Notes: generated by a model from the letters alone, not told the origin. A DNA stretch of 48,692 bases from an uncultured Flavobacteriaceae bacterium (GCA_937936275.1 CALHCJ010000034.1:1-48692); one strand, 5' to 3'; counted from the stretch's first letter, positions 1 through 9,275 are shown. Made by a program: numbers and translations.

Positions 1-621
1 ATATATTTTAATAAAATCGACACCATTACCCATTTGCCTGCGTACTGTTTTAACAACTTCATCAACGCCGCTTGCAGCTTCTGCACCCAGGGGTACTTGA
101 ACCCCATCATGAAAACCTTTTGGACCATAGGCTCCGGTTGCAACAATAGCAGGTCCTGCGACGAACATTCTAGGTCCCTGAATTAAACCATCTTCAATTG
201 TTTTCTTTAAGTAAACATCTGTATAGCCAGCACCTTCTGCACCTAAATCTCGGGTCGTTGTAATACCAGCCAAAAGAGTGTTTTTGGCGTGAACTGTTCC
301 TCTTATGGCGCGCTCTACAGGAGATTCTTTAAGTACCTGATCATTCCATGAAGTTTCATTATACGGATGTAATAATAGGTGAGAATGACCTTCAATTATA
401 CCAGGCATTAAGGTCATTCCTTCTAAATTTATTTTTTTAACATTCTTTGGAAGTTGAACTCCACTTAAGGTTCCAGCATACGTAATTTCATTGTCCACGA
501 CAACAACGACCCAACCCTCATGCATTTTTTCTCCATCAAAAACAAGATCGGGTTGTAATAGTGTTTGAGATGAAACGGGAAAAGCCAATAATATAAAAAG
601 GAATGATAGAAGGTTTTTCAT
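1..621 (-). CDS. Exported amidohydrolase, N-terminal part (runs off left edge)
   Basis: The reading frame starts at 621 and is open to base 1, giving 207 visible residues with no stop. It starts with a Sec signal peptide (MKNLLSFLFILLAFPVSSQ), then the small beta-sandwich typical of imidazolonepropionase/Xaa-Pro dipeptidase-like amidohydrolases, then the metal-binding HxH in EGHSH, followed by a TTTRDLG segment. By family knowledge it is a periplasmic metal-dependent hydrolase acting on a cyclic amide or peptide-like bond; the substrate cannot be read. It follows the amidohydrolase at 633-2048 with an 11 bp gap, so the two are probably co-transcribed. The later metal ligands lie outside the window. 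Confidence 0.85.
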   Translation of the reverse strand, partial: MKNLLSFLFILLAFPVSSQTLLQPDLVFDGEKMHEGWVVVVVDNEITYAGTLSGVQLPKNVKKINLEGMTLMPGIIEGHSHLLLHPYNETSWNDQVLKESPVERAIRGTVHAKNTLLAGITTTRDLGAEGAGYTDVYLKKTIEDGLIQGPRMFVAGPAIVATGAYGPKGFHDGVQVPLGAEAASGVDEVVKTVRRQMGNGVDFIKIY

Positions 622-632
622 GAATACTTCAA

Positions 633-2048
633 TTAGTTGGATTTTTCAACGGACAAAAGGAGTGCTTTTAATTGTTCTTTCGAGAAGGTCTGCTTGCCCT
701 TTATTACGGTATGAATTTTCTGAGTATTACTGATATTTTCTAAGGGATTTGCGTCCAACAAGACTACATCTGCTACTTTTCCTTTGGAAATACTACCATA
801 ATCTTTTTCTCGTTTTAAAAATCGCGCTCCATTAGGTGCTGAGGTTCTCAAAGCAGCTAAAGGTGAAATTCCGTTTGCGACCAGTTGCTCTAATTCTTTA
901 TGTAGCGAAATTCCAGGATAGGTGTACGAATTGTAGGCACCGCTATCAGAGCCCGCCAACAGCCAAACTCCCGCATCACTCAAATTCTTTGAAAGTTTTC
1001 CGAAGAAAACATCCAACGCCTTTCGATCTGCATTTGCTTTTTTTGTATTGTTTTTAGCTCGATTGATACGACCTTCATAGGTTTTAATAATACCATCACT
1101 CATATATTTTAAATAGTCATCGTTGGTATGATCTATCTCATCTAAATAGCTTAATATCTTGCCGATGTGCAGGGTAGGCACCACAAACACCTCTTTTTCT
1201 TTCAATAAATTAAATGTTTTTTGCGCTGTAGTATCTTGATAATTATCTAATAAAAGTGGCATAGCATCCCAAAATCCGATTTCATTATTTTGTAGCTTGT
1301 TTGTGATCTCTTCTTCGTTTGATGCACAGCCTTTCATAACGTAGTACAAATGTTCAATGGCATCGATACCAGCATCCACGGTTTCATCTAAAGTGACTGT
1401 AAAGGGCATATGACCAGAAGTAATCAGATTCCGTTTTTCAGCTTCAGCAATGGTTTGTAGATATAAACTTCCTGAAATTTTACTATCGTACAGTTTTACA
1501 AAATCGGCTGGAATCTTTTCTAAAGAATCCAAAGCCTTTTGAACACCCTGTTCGGTTTCAACTTCTAGCGAGCCAGCCCAAGTGGCATTCTTACCATCAA
1601 TTTTTGGTCCTGAAGTAAATATGGTTGGTCCGACTAAGTCTCCAGAAGAAATTTTCTTTTTCCAATCGATGACCGAAGTTGTCAAATCACCACCAGCATC
1701 GCGCACCGTGGTTATCCCATTTGCAAGAAAGAGATTCAAGAAATTTTTATTCGCAGCGATTAAGCTATCTCCACCTCTAAAATGGGTATGGTTATCCCAA
1801 AAGCCTGGTAGTACATATTTCCCCGTAGCATCAATAGTTTCCTTAGCGCTATAATCTTTTAAACTGTCAACAGCTGATACTTTTTTAATCCGTCCATCGG
1901 TAATAAAAATATCTGTTCTAGCAATATCGCCAGTTTCTAAATTGATGATGTTTCCGTTTTTGATTATGATGTCAAAATGTGGTTTTTCTTTCGTAGAACA
2001 ACCTACCATAACTAAGAGACAGATCATAAAAAGAGTATGAATTCGCAT
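633..2048 (-). CDS. Amidohydrolase family lipoprotein
   Basis: 471 residues, full length for the family. The N-terminus is a lipoprotein signal with Cys17 in LVMVGC, so the enzyme is probably membrane-anchored. The metal-binding HxH is His87/His89 (DNHTHF). Further likely ligands are the Lys in FVKLYDSK, the His in SGHMPF, the His in IEHLYYV and the Asp in AGSDSG, matching the order in metal-dependent amidohydrolases. The C-terminal segment (GKVADVVLLDANPL) completes the sandwich domain. It lies between a CDP-alcohol phosphatidyltransferase (19 bp upstream) and a second amidohydrolase (11 bp downstream), probably one transcript. The exact substrate is unknown; prolidase-like or imidazolonepropionase-like activity is possible. 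Confidence 0.88.
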   Translation of the reverse strand: MRIHTLFMICLLVMVGCSTKEKPHFDIIIKNGNIINLETGDIARTDIFITDGRIKKVSAVDSLKDYSAKETIDATGKYVLPGFWDNHTHFRGGDSLIAANKNFLNLFLANGITTVRDAGGDLTTSVIDWKKKISSGDLVGPTIFTSGPKIDGKNATWAGSLEVETEQGVQKALDSLEKIPADFVKLYDSKISGSLYLQTIAEAEKRNLITSGHMPFTVTLDETVDAGIDAIEHLYYVMKGCASNEEEITNKLQNNEIGFWDAMPLLLDNYQDTTAQKTFNLLKEKEVFVVPTLHIGKILSYLDEIDHTNDDYLKYMSDGIIKTYEGRINRAKNNTKKANADRKALDVFFGKLSKNLSDAGVWLLAGSDSGAYNSYTYPGISLHKELEQLVANGISPLAALRTSAPNGARFLKREKDYGSISKGKVADVVLLDANPLENISNTQKIHTVIKGKQTFSKEQLKALLLSVEKSN

Positions 2049-2067
2049 ACGTGAAAAGTATGGAAAA

Positions 2068-2835
2068 TTACCGATTTATCAATCTGCGAATAAGAATAAA
2101 TATCAATATAAAAACTGAATAGCCGATAAAGAAAGGAATAATAAAATGCTTAAAATCGAGTGCAAGCATCAGTCCAATAAGTAACAATTGAAAACCCAAT
2201 CCGAACGTAGAAACGGCGGTCATGAACCAGTTAGGCAAGTTTTGTGCTTCGACGGCATCACGATCTAATCGGTAAATAATCTTATCAAAAACTCCATAAA
2301 ATAGAGAGTATAGTCCGAAAAGGATATTGACGTTGCTTTGCTTTTCTCCTCTTAGCGCTTTTGGAGTTTCGTTTTCAAAAATTCGACTTGTGGTATCACC
2401 ATTGTGTTTTTTTCGAAGAATTACATAATAATAGTTATACAATGTTCCTTGTAGTTGTAAACCGAAAAAGGCAAGTAAGGTATAAACTAGTGAGCCATCG
2501 GTAACGTACCAAATCGTAATTAAAATCAGTAAATTCAATATAATATCTGAAACGGAGTCTAGATACCTGCCTGTGTAAGAAGGTGTGTTTTTTACCCTTG
2601 CTAATTCACCGTCTGCAGCGTCTAAAATAGACTTCAGAACCAGAAAGAAAGCTGTTGCCCAATAATATTCATTAAGTATGCAAGCAATGGCAATAAAGCC
2701 AGATATAACGAAAGCTATCGTAACATGTATGGGGGTGAAGGAAGTATTTTTAAGAGAATTAGCAATTACTTTTGCTATGGGTCTTCCGTAATCTGATAAG
2801 TCCAAGAATTGATTCTGCTTGGGTAATTTCGACAT
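2068..2835 (-). CDS. CDP-alcohol phosphatidyltransferase family membrane protein
   Basis: 255 residues with several hydrophobic segments. The family signature DG-x2-AR-x8-G-x3-D-x3-D is complete: DAADGELARV followed by G, D and D at the expected spacing (residues about 88-113). The family transfers a phosphoalcohol group from a CDP-linked donor to a second alcohol, usually making phospholipid head groups at the inner membrane. The acceptor is not evident. No pgsA or pssA neighbours are present, and the length and N-terminus fit the less defined members of the family. It is probably the first gene of a transcript with the two amidohydrolases, from the promoter box at 2907-2914. Confidence 0.85.
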   Translation of the reverse strand: MSKLPKQNQFLDLSDYGRPIAKVIANSLKNTSFTPIHVTIAFVISGFIAIACILNEYYWATAFFLVLKSILDAADGELARVKNTPSYTGRYLDSVSDIILNLLILITIWYVTDGSLVYTLLAFFGLQLQGTLYNYYYVILRKKHNGDTTSRIFENETPKALRGEKQSNVNILFGLYSLFYGVFDKIIYRLDRDAVEAQNLPNWFMTAVSTFGLGFQLLLIGLMLALDFKHFIIPFFIGYSVFILIFILIRRLINR

Positions 2836-2906
2836 TTGAATTTCAGCTCTTGAAGAAAACCTGTAACGGAAACACGTTGGCCAAGTACACTCCGAAGAAC
2901 TTTATA

Positions 2907-2914
2907 CAAAGGTA
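2907..2914 (-). promoter_or_regulatory. -7 box for the CDP-alcohol transferase/amidohydrolase transcript
   Basis: Read on the minus strand this is TACCTTTG, a perfect match to the Bacteroidota -7 consensus TAnnTTTG. It lies between the stop of the cyanophycinase-like gene and the start at 2835, which would give a leader of roughly 65-70 bases. No convincing -33 TTG was found. Confidence 0.45.
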
Positions 2915-2923
2915 CTATTAAAT

Positions 2924-3781
2924 TTACATTTTCTTAACAGATTCTTTAGGAACTACCTTTCGCTCTTTGAGATTATATCTATCCCCGTGTTGCAAGAAAT
3001 AAAAGATGTTTTCTGCTGTTGGCGGATGCTCTATATCGTTGTGATCTCGCGACCAAAAAGTACCGTCATAAACAAGTACCTTACTTTCACCAATAACCTC
3101 AAATGTATTTTGTTGAACAACGATTGCAGTACTTTCGTCAATGCCAATGCCCAATAATTCGGGATGTTTTTCTAAAATTTCGAAGAGATCAAATTGTCGG
3201 TTGCGTGCTAAAACATGTTGATCAATGGCAATATTTTTAATATACCCAAAACCTTCCTCATGGTCACCCATCATAATTTGATTCGTTTTGGTGTCTCCTC
3301 GTGTAAGATAAGAACCTTGTATCGTAGCTCCTGCCGAAGTGCCTCCAATCACACCGCCCTTGTTCAATACGTTCCATAATACCTCCTCTGTTTTGGTTCC
3401 GGCGTAAGCATCTACCAAGCGCCATTGCCTACCGCCTGTAAACCAAACTCCTGTTGCCTTTTGTAATGGTTTTACAAAGTTGTATGAATCTGCCACCTCT
3501 TTATCATAGGTATGTAGCATCGATACTTTGGTGGCGCCAAAATCTTTAAGTTGTTTTAGAAAACCACTATTCTCATCAAAACGTTCTGCGCCACTCGCGG
3601 TGGGTATAACAACTATATAGGCATCTTTACCACCTGCTAATTCGACAAATTTTGAAACTATCTCTTCTCCCATATGGCTTCCACCAGCTATGATTAAAGA
3701 TCCTTTTTCAGGCCCGGTAGTTTGACTCTCTTGAGCACTACAAGACAAACATGTTAAAAAGATGATTAGAAATTTTTTCAT
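2924..3781 (-). CDS. Cyanophycinase-like peptidase (S51 family), exported
   Basis: 285 residues. The N-terminus is a hydrophobic export signal ending near Cys14/Ala16; a lipoprotein is possible but the lipobox is imperfect. The nucleophile motif GTSAGA (Ser149) and the later GIGIDESTAIVV segment identify the S51 serine peptidase fold shared by cyanophycinase and dipeptidase E. Cyanophycinases cut cyanophycin to beta-Asp-Arg dipeptides, but many Bacteroidota members are annotated only by homology, so the substrate here is open. The gene is divergent from the MFS transporter, with an 80 bp shared promoter region. Confidence 0.85.
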   Translation of the reverse strand: MKKFLIIFLTCLSCSAQESQTTGPEKGSLIIAGGSHMGEEIVSKFVELAGGKDAYIVVIPTASGAERFDENSGFLKQLKDFGATKVSMLHTYDKEVADSYNFVKPLQKATGVWFTGGRQWRLVDAYAGTKTEEVLWNVLNKGGVIGGTSAGATIQGSYLTRGDTKTNQIMMGDHEEGFGYIKNIAIDQHVLARNRQFDLFEILEKHPELLGIGIDESTAIVVQQNTFEVIGESKVLVYDGTFWSRDHNDIEHPPTAENIFYFLQHGDRYNLKERKVVPKESVKKM

Positions 3782-3799
3782 TAGACGCTATTTAAGCCT

Positions 3800-3829
3800 T
3801 AAAGATAAGAGTCTTATACTTCTTTGCAA
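3800..3829 (-). promoter_or_regulatory. Promoter of the cyanophycinase-like gene
   Basis: On the minus strand TTG (3829-3827), a 19 bp spacer and TATCTTTA (3807-3800) resemble the Bacteroidota promoter TTG-n19-TAnnTTTG with one mismatch in the last base. It would start transcription about 12 bases before the start codon at 3781. The -33 element overlaps that of the opposite promoter. Confidence 0.4.
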
Positions 3830-3855
3830 CATTCCATTGGTTCTTAGTACCTTTC
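3823..3855 (+). promoter_or_regulatory. Promoter of the MFS transporter gene
   Basis: TTTG (3823-3826), a 21 bp spacer and TACCTTTC (3848-3855) match the Bacteroidota -33/-7 promoter with one mismatch. The start codon is at 3862, only six bases after the -7 box, so the transcript would have almost no leader. Confidence 0.4.
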
Positions 3856-3861
3856 GCACTT

Positions 3862-5115
3862 ATGAATAAAGAAGCGCCTTGGTATTATTTGCTATTACTA
3901 ATTTTGGCTGGTGAAGCTGTATTTATTCTCCCCTTCGTTTTACCTCGAATTTTTAGACCCACGGTATTAGATGTTTTTCAATTAGACAACATTCAATTGG
4001 GTTTATGTTTTTCAGTTTATGGAATCGTTGCTGTTCCCTCTTATTTATTAGGTGGACCTTTAGCCGATAAATTTCCTCCGAGAAAATTAATGGCAATTGC
4101 CCTTTGGATGACTGCAGCTGGTGGATTGGTATATGCAAGTTTTCCTAGTTATTTGGTTCTAAAAATATTATACGGATATTGGGGCTTCACTACAATCTGT
4201 TTGTTTTGGGCACCCATGATTAAAGCGACACGTGTTTGGGGAGGCAGTTCTTCTCAAGGTAAAGCCTTTGGTCTCCTAGACGGTGGTCGTGGGCTCACAG
4301 GTTTTCTGTTCGGGGTACTTGGTGTTTTTATTTTCTCACTTTTCATATCTGAAAATTTAGAAACGTCTACTCTTTTGGAAAGGCAAGACGCTTTTAAATA
4401 TGTTCTTTATTGCTCTGCTATAATCATTTCCATCATTGGATTATTGACTTGGTTTTTTATGAAAACAGGCTTGAACGAAAAAGAAATTTTATTAGAAAAG
4501 ATATCTGTAAAACACATAGCTTCAGTTCTAAGACTGTCATCGGTAGGTCTGCTGATGGTTATTATTCTTTGTGCTTACGTTGGTTATAAAATAACAGACA
4601 TCTTGTCTCAATATGCTAATGAGGTAATGTTATACGATCAAGTTGAATCAGCTCAAGTAGGAACGTTTTTGCAGTTTTTAAGACCAACTACCGGAATTAT
4701 CTTGGGGCTGATCGTTGATCGATTTAGAATTAGTTTGGTACTTATTTTCAGTTTCATTGCATGTATTATTGGGGGTATTCTTTTTGCTACGGGAATAATT
4801 GCACCCTCCACAACGGCATTATTCTTTATTTCTATTGTTATTATAGCGGCAGGAGTTTACTCGGCAAGAGCTTTATATTTTGCCGTTATGCAAGAAGGTA
4901 AAATTCCTTTAATTTTAACGGGCACTGCTGTAGGACTTATTTCTTTAGTAGGCTATACCCCAGATATCTTTGCAGGACCAGCTTATGGTTATTTGTTAGA
5001 AGCGCACAAGGGTGAGGAATTAGGGCATCAAAATGTGTTTTGGATGCTTACTGGGTTTTCGATTGTAGGGGGAATAGCTTCGGTTATTTACTACCAAAAA
5101 TATAAGCTTGAATAA
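3862..5115 (+). CDS. MFS transporter
   Basis: 417 residues with about 12 hydrophobic segments, the usual size for the major facilitator superfamily. The loop after the second helix carries GGPLADKFPPRKLMAIALW, a recognisable form of the MFS motif A (GxLaDrxGrrkxl). The repeat of the motif in the second half reads GLIVDRFRISLVLIFSF. The substrate cannot be inferred. The gene is divergent from the cyanophycinase-like peptidase, which could suggest uptake of a hydrolysis product, but that is only a guess. It ends 4 bp before the convergent YdeI-like gene. Confidence 0.88.
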   Translation: MNKEAPWYYLLLLILAGEAVFILPFVLPRIFRPTVLDVFQLDNIQLGLCFSVYGIVAVPSYLLGGPLADKFPPRKLMAIALWMTAAGGLVYASFPSYLVLKILYGYWGFTTICLFWAPMIKATRVWGGSSSQGKAFGLLDGGRGLTGFLFGVLGVFIFSLFISENLETSTLLERQDAFKYVLYCSAIIISIIGLLTWFFMKTGLNEKEILLEKISVKHIASVLRLSSVGLLMVIILCAYVGYKITDILSQYANEVMLYDQVESAQVGTFLQFLRPTTGIILGLIVDRFRISLVLIFSFIACIIGGILFATGIIAPSTTALFFISIVIIAAGVYSARALYFAVMQEGKIPLILTGTAVGLISLVGYTPDIFAGPAYGYLLEAHKGEELGHQNVFWMLTGFSIVGGIASVIYYQKYKLE

Positions 5116-5119
5116 GTCA

Positions 5120-5698
5120 TCACCTTATATTTCTTCCTTTGATATTCTTTTCGCAAAGTTTGATAATTTCTTGTATTCTTTTTTGTCTTGTTTCGTCACG
5201 TTTAGCCTGATGTAACCAATACAAATAGCTCTTACGTTGCCCTCTAGTAAAATTTTGATAATTGGTAAAGGCCACAGTGTTTTTATCAAATGCCAATTGT
5301 AGTTCTGTTGGAATAATTCCTTTTTCTACATTGTCTAGTGAAGTCCACGAACCATTTGTTTTTGCCACTTTGATACTGGCTATCCCACTCTCATGCATCA
5401 AGCCTTCTGATTTTAAGATTTTAATATGGTCCTTGTTTACCTTACTCCACACGCTTTTTGGTTTTCGTCGGCAAAAATATTGTCTGCGTTTTCCATCACC
5501 CAAGCTCTTGACCGTACTATCAATCCAGCCATAGCACAGGGCTACTTTTACAGCCTCCTCCCAACGCATACTTTTATTTGCATGAGCTATAGAATAGAAA
5601 ATAAGATAAATGCCTTCGTGTTGCTCGTGATTCACGTGAAGCCACTGTCGCCATTCATTGTCATTTTCAAAATAGTATTCTTGAATTTTGTTCATCAA
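5120..5698 (-). CDS. YdeI/OmdA-like protein
   Basis: 192 residues matching the YdeI/OmpD-associated family. It has an N-terminal segment with WRQWL and the conserved WEEAVKVALCYGWIDS motif (residues about 46-61), then a basic stretch with RRKPKSVWSKVN, and a C-terminal helical YdeI tail (SYLYWLHQAKRDETRQKRI) common in this family. It has no signal peptide and is probably cytoplasmic. The biochemical role is not established; members have been linked to bacteriocin or antimicrobial-peptide tolerance. It is a single gene, convergent with the MFS gene. A second Met directly follows the first, so the start could be 5695. Confidence 0.82.
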   Translation of the reverse strand: MMNKIQEYYFENDNEWRQWLHVNHEQHEGIYLIFYSIAHANKSMRWEEAVKVALCYGWIDSTVKSLGDGKRRQYFCRRKPKSVWSKVNKDHIKILKSEGLMHESGIASIKVAKTNGSWTSLDNVEKGIIPTELQLAFDKNTVAFTNYQNFTRGQRKSYLYWLHQAKRDETRQKRIQEIIKLCEKNIKGRNIR

Positions 5699-5857
5699 TT
5701 ACCCTTAACCTCAATTTTTTTATTAAAAATAGGGTTTTCTATGGATTGCATTCTTTGCATATGAGTCTGAATGACTATTTTTAGTGGTTTGTTTATAAAA
5801 GTACTCAACGATCACTATATTTCTGCACCTGTGGAGGTACGTAAACTAAAATATGCT

Positions 5858-8800
5858 ATGAAAAAGATTGTAATTACTCTATGTGTTGTTTTTGGACTTC
5901 TTTTAACAAGTTGCGGGGATAACAAAAGAGAAGGAAATCCAAAAGTATTGGTTTTCTCAAAAACTATGGGATTCAAACATGCGTCAATACCAGCAGGAAT
6001 AGGCGCTATACAGAAACTAGGTTCCGAAAACGGATTCGTAGTAGATACCACTACGAATGGAGCACTATTTAACGAAGACAACCTAAAACAGTACTCAACT
6101 ATTATTTTCTTAAGTACTACGATGAATGTCTTAGATCACAAGCAAGAGGCTGCGTTCGAAAGATATATTCAATCGGGAGGTGGTTACGTAGGTATTCACG
6201 CAGCCGCGGATACAGAGTATGATTGGGGCTGGTATAATAAGCTAGCTGGTGCTCAATTCTTGAGTCATCCGACTGGAACACCTGAAGCTGATTTTATTAT
6301 TAAAAATAAAAGCTTTATTGCTACAGAACATTTTACAGATTCTGTTTGGCATAGAGCTGATGAAATTTATAATTACAAAAGAATAAATCCTGATGTGAAT
6401 GTTTTAATGACCGTTGACGAGTCATCCTATGGAGGAGGAGAGAATGGAGATGATCATCCATTTGCTTGGTATCATGAGTTTGATGGTGGTCGCGCTTTTT
6501 ATACAGGTGCAGGGCATACTGATGAAAGCTACCAAGATGATATGTTTTTAAAACATATATTAGGTGGTATTCAATATGCTATAGGAGATAATTTAATCTT
6601 AGATTATACCAAAGCAACGACCCAAATACCGCCAGATACTGATCGATTCTCTAAAATCACTATGGTCGAAGGTGAATTTTTTGAGCCTACTGAGATGACA
6701 ATCCTACCCAATAATGATGTCCTTATTGGTCAACGGCGTGGTGAAGTAATGTGGTACAATGCTAAGACTGAAGAACTAACTGAAGTTGCTAAGTTCGATG
6801 TTTATGATAAAACCTTGAAAACTCCTGGTGTAAATGCTGAAGAGGGTTTAATGGGCCTTCAGAAAGATCCTAATTATGAAACCAATAATTGGATATATGT
6901 TTATTATGCACCAACAGGCGACGAAGAAGTCAACCGTCTTTCTCGTTTTAAGTTTATCGATGGTAATTTTGATATGGCTTCCGAACAAAAAATTATCGAT
7001 GTATATTCCCAGCGAGAAATTTGTTGCCATACAGGCGGATCTATCGCCTTTGGAGGTGATGGTCTATTATATTTATCTACAGGCGATAACTCAACTCCAT
7101 TCGATGAAAAAGGTGCAAAGTATGTAAATAATGGGTATGCCCCTTTAAATGATTTGCCGGGAAAAGAGCAATATGATGCACGCCGTTCTTCTGGTAATAC
7201 CAATGATTTAAGAGGTAAAATTCTTCGTATCAAGGTAAATGAAGATGGTAGCTATGCTATTCCTGAAGGAAACTTATTCGCTAAAGGCACAGATAAAACA
7301 CGTCCTGAAATTTATACCATGGGGCACCGAAACCCGTATCGTATATCGGTAGATTCAAAAAGAGGTTACGTTTATTGGGGTGATGTTGGTCCTGATGCTA
7401 GAGGTGACCAATTGGCTACGAGAGGGCCGAGAGGGTATGATGAAATGAACCAAGCGCGAGAGGCGGGCAATTTCGGTTGGCCTTTGTTTATTGGTGATAA
7501 TAAACCTTATGTCGATTACGATTATGCGACAGGAAAAAGTGGAGCCTCTTTTAATCCTAATAAACCTATAAATGATTCTAAAAACAATACTGGACTAACA
7601 GAATTACCACCTGCACAGGCTGCATATGCCTTTTATCCGTATGCTGAAACTTCTGAATTTCCGCAGTTAACCACTGGAGGAAGAAATGCAATGGCTGGTC
7701 CGACCTACTATTCTGACGAATATCCCAACGGTGGCGGATTACCAAGCTATTACGACGGAAAAGTTATCATCTACGACTGGATGCGAGGTTGGATGATGGC
7801 GGTCACTTTGTTTGAGGACGGTAGTTTCAATAAAATGGAACCTTTTGCTTCGGATATTAAAGTGAATAGTTTGATTGATATGGAAATGGGTCCTGATGGT
7901 CGTATGTATTTACTAGAATATGGTAGTGGTTGGTTTTCTAAAAATGCAAATGCGGCGCTAAGTTATGTAGCGTTCAATGGGGGCAACCGTCCCCCAGTTA
8001 TCGATCATATGATTGTTGATCATACTTCAGGTAAATTACCCTTAACTGTAAACGCGACCGTAGCAGCTATTGACAGAGAGAAAGACGCAGTTACCTATAT
8101 ATGGGATTTAGGAAATGGAGAAACAAAGGAAACTACTGAACCTAAAATAACGCATACGTACACCGAAGCAGGAGAATATAAAATTTCTGTGAATGTAAAG
8201 GATGAAGGAGGCGAATCAGCAAAAAGTGAAACCGTGGCGGTAGTTGTTGGTAATTCGCGACCGGAGGTAGCAATAGCAATAACCAGTGGAAATTCTTCTT
8301 TTTATGTACCAGGGCAACCTGTAAACTATGAAGTATCTGTGACTGATGAGGAGAGTAACAGCATTGATCCTGCAAATATTTTTGTATCTGTAGATTATTT
8401 AGAAGGAATGGATAAGGTAGCTATGTCACAAGGGCATCAACAAGTTTCAGCTGTCGTTACTGGTAAAGCACTCACCCAAGCGATGGATTGTAAAGTATGT
8501 CACAAAGAGGCGGAAGCCTCAATAGGTCCAAATTATACTGCCGTTGCAGAGAAATATGCAACTGATGATAAGGCCATGTCATATCTTCAAAAGAAAATTG
8601 TTCAAGGCGGATCAGGTGTATGGGGTGAGGTCGTTATGGCGGCACACCCAAATATCACATCAGATGAATCTAGACAAATTGCAACTTATATTCTTTCATT
8701 GGCGGATAATGGCAATCAAAAGATTTCATTACCCCCAAAAGGGTCGGTGAAGGCTGAAGCAACATCACCAGGTAATTTAATGGTATTAACCGCTAGTTAT

Positions 8801-9253
8801 ACCGATAATGGTGCAGAAGGTACTATTCCATTGACAGGATCTACATCTGTTGCTTTAGCAAGTAACACATTAGGTTTTTCAGAGTCAACAGTAACTGACG
8901 GACTGATGCCCGTAACTTTTGGAGGTCAAGATTTATTATTGCTTCAGGGAGAAAAAGGATGGTTTGAAGTTGATGATGTTGATCTAACTGGAGTTAGCAC
9001 TATAATACTAGCAGCTGGATGGCAAGAAGCACCAAAAGTTGCTTATGATTTTGATGTTCGGCTAGGATCTCCTGATGGCGAAATTATTGGAACCGGAACC
9101 TTGGCGGTACAATCAAGTGGTACACCTGGTGCTGCTGTTGTAATACCTTTGACGAAGAAGCCAAGCGGTAAGAATAAGCTGTATATAACGGGTTCAGTAG
9201 AAACAGGAAAAGAACCAGCAATGGTTGCGCTTATAAGCGCTACGTTCAATTAA
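5858..9253 (+). CDS. Multidomain lipoprotein: ThuA, sugar dehydrogenase propeller, PKD, cytochrome c, C-terminal module
   Basis: The start at 5858 gives 1131 residues and a proper lipoprotein signal (MKKIVITLCVVFGLLLTSC, Cys19); the longer frame from 5771 would bury it. Modules in order: a ThuA-like (trehalose-utilisation, class I amidotransferase fold) domain at about 24-245; a soluble-glucose-dehydrogenase/PQQ-type beta-propeller at about 264-700; a PKD domain at about 710-795; a class I cytochrome c domain with CKVCH at 878-882 and a likely axial Met in VVMAAHP; and a beta-rich C-terminal module, possibly carbohydrate-binding, at about 960-1131. It probably oxidises a sugar-related substrate at the cell surface or in the periplasm and passes electrons through its own haem. 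A terminator follows directly. Confidence 0.88.
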   Translation: MKKIVITLCVVFGLLLTSCGDNKREGNPKVLVFSKTMGFKHASIPAGIGAIQKLGSENGFVVDTTTNGALFNEDNLKQYSTIIFLSTTMNVLDHKQEAAFERYIQSGGGYVGIHAAADTEYDWGWYNKLAGAQFLSHPTGTPEADFIIKNKSFIATEHFTDSVWHRADEIYNYKRINPDVNVLMTVDESSYGGGENGDDHPFAWYHEFDGGRAFYTGAGHTDESYQDDMFLKHILGGIQYAIGDNLILDYTKATTQIPPDTDRFSKITMVEGEFFEPTEMTILPNNDVLIGQRRGEVMWYNAKTEELTEVAKFDVYDKTLKTPGVNAEEGLMGLQKDPNYETNNWIYVYYAPTGDEEVNRLSRFKFIDGNFDMASEQKIIDVYSQREICCHTGGSIAFGGDGLLYLSTGDNSTPFDEKGAKYVNNGYAPLNDLPGKEQYDARRSSGNTNDLRGKILRIKVNEDGSYAIPEGNLFAKGTDKTRPEIYTMGHRNPYRISVDSKRGYVYWGDVGPDARGDQLATRGPRGYDEMNQAREAGNFGWPLFIGDNKPYVDYDYATGKSGASFNPNKPINDSKNNTGLTELPPAQAAYAFYPYAETSEFPQLTTGGRNAMAGPTYYSDEYPNGGGLPSYYDGKVIIYDWMRGWMMAVTLFEDGSFNKMEPFASDIKVNSLIDMEMGPDGRMYLLEYGSGWFSKNANAALSYVAFNGGNRPPVIDHMIVDHTSGKLPLTVNATVAAIDREKDAVTYIWDLGNGETKETTEPKITHTYTEAGEYKISVNVKDEGGESAKSETVAVVVGNSRPEVAIAITSGNSSFYVPGQPVNYEVSVTDEESNSIDPANIFVSVDYLEGMDKVAMSQGHQQVSAVVTGKALTQAMDCKVCHKEAEASIGPNYTAVAEKYATDDKAMSYLQKKIVQGGSGVWGEVVMAAHPNITSDESRQIATYILSLADNGNQKISLPPKGSVKAEATSPGNLMVLTASYTDNGAEGTIPLTGSTSVALASNTLGFSESTVTDGLMPVTFGGQDLLLLQGEKGWFEVDDVDLTGVSTIILAAGWQEAPKVAYDFDVRLGSPDGEIIGTGTLAVQSSGTPGAAVVIPLTKKPSGKNKLYITGSVETGKEPAMVALISATFN

Positions 9254-9275
9254 AAAAAAGTTTGAAAAAATAATG

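Noticed and set aside
5771-5857. Longer N-terminus for the ThuA/cytochrome protein
   Set aside because: It adds 29 residues before a perfect lipoprotein signal that begins at 5858, so the downstream ATG is the real start.
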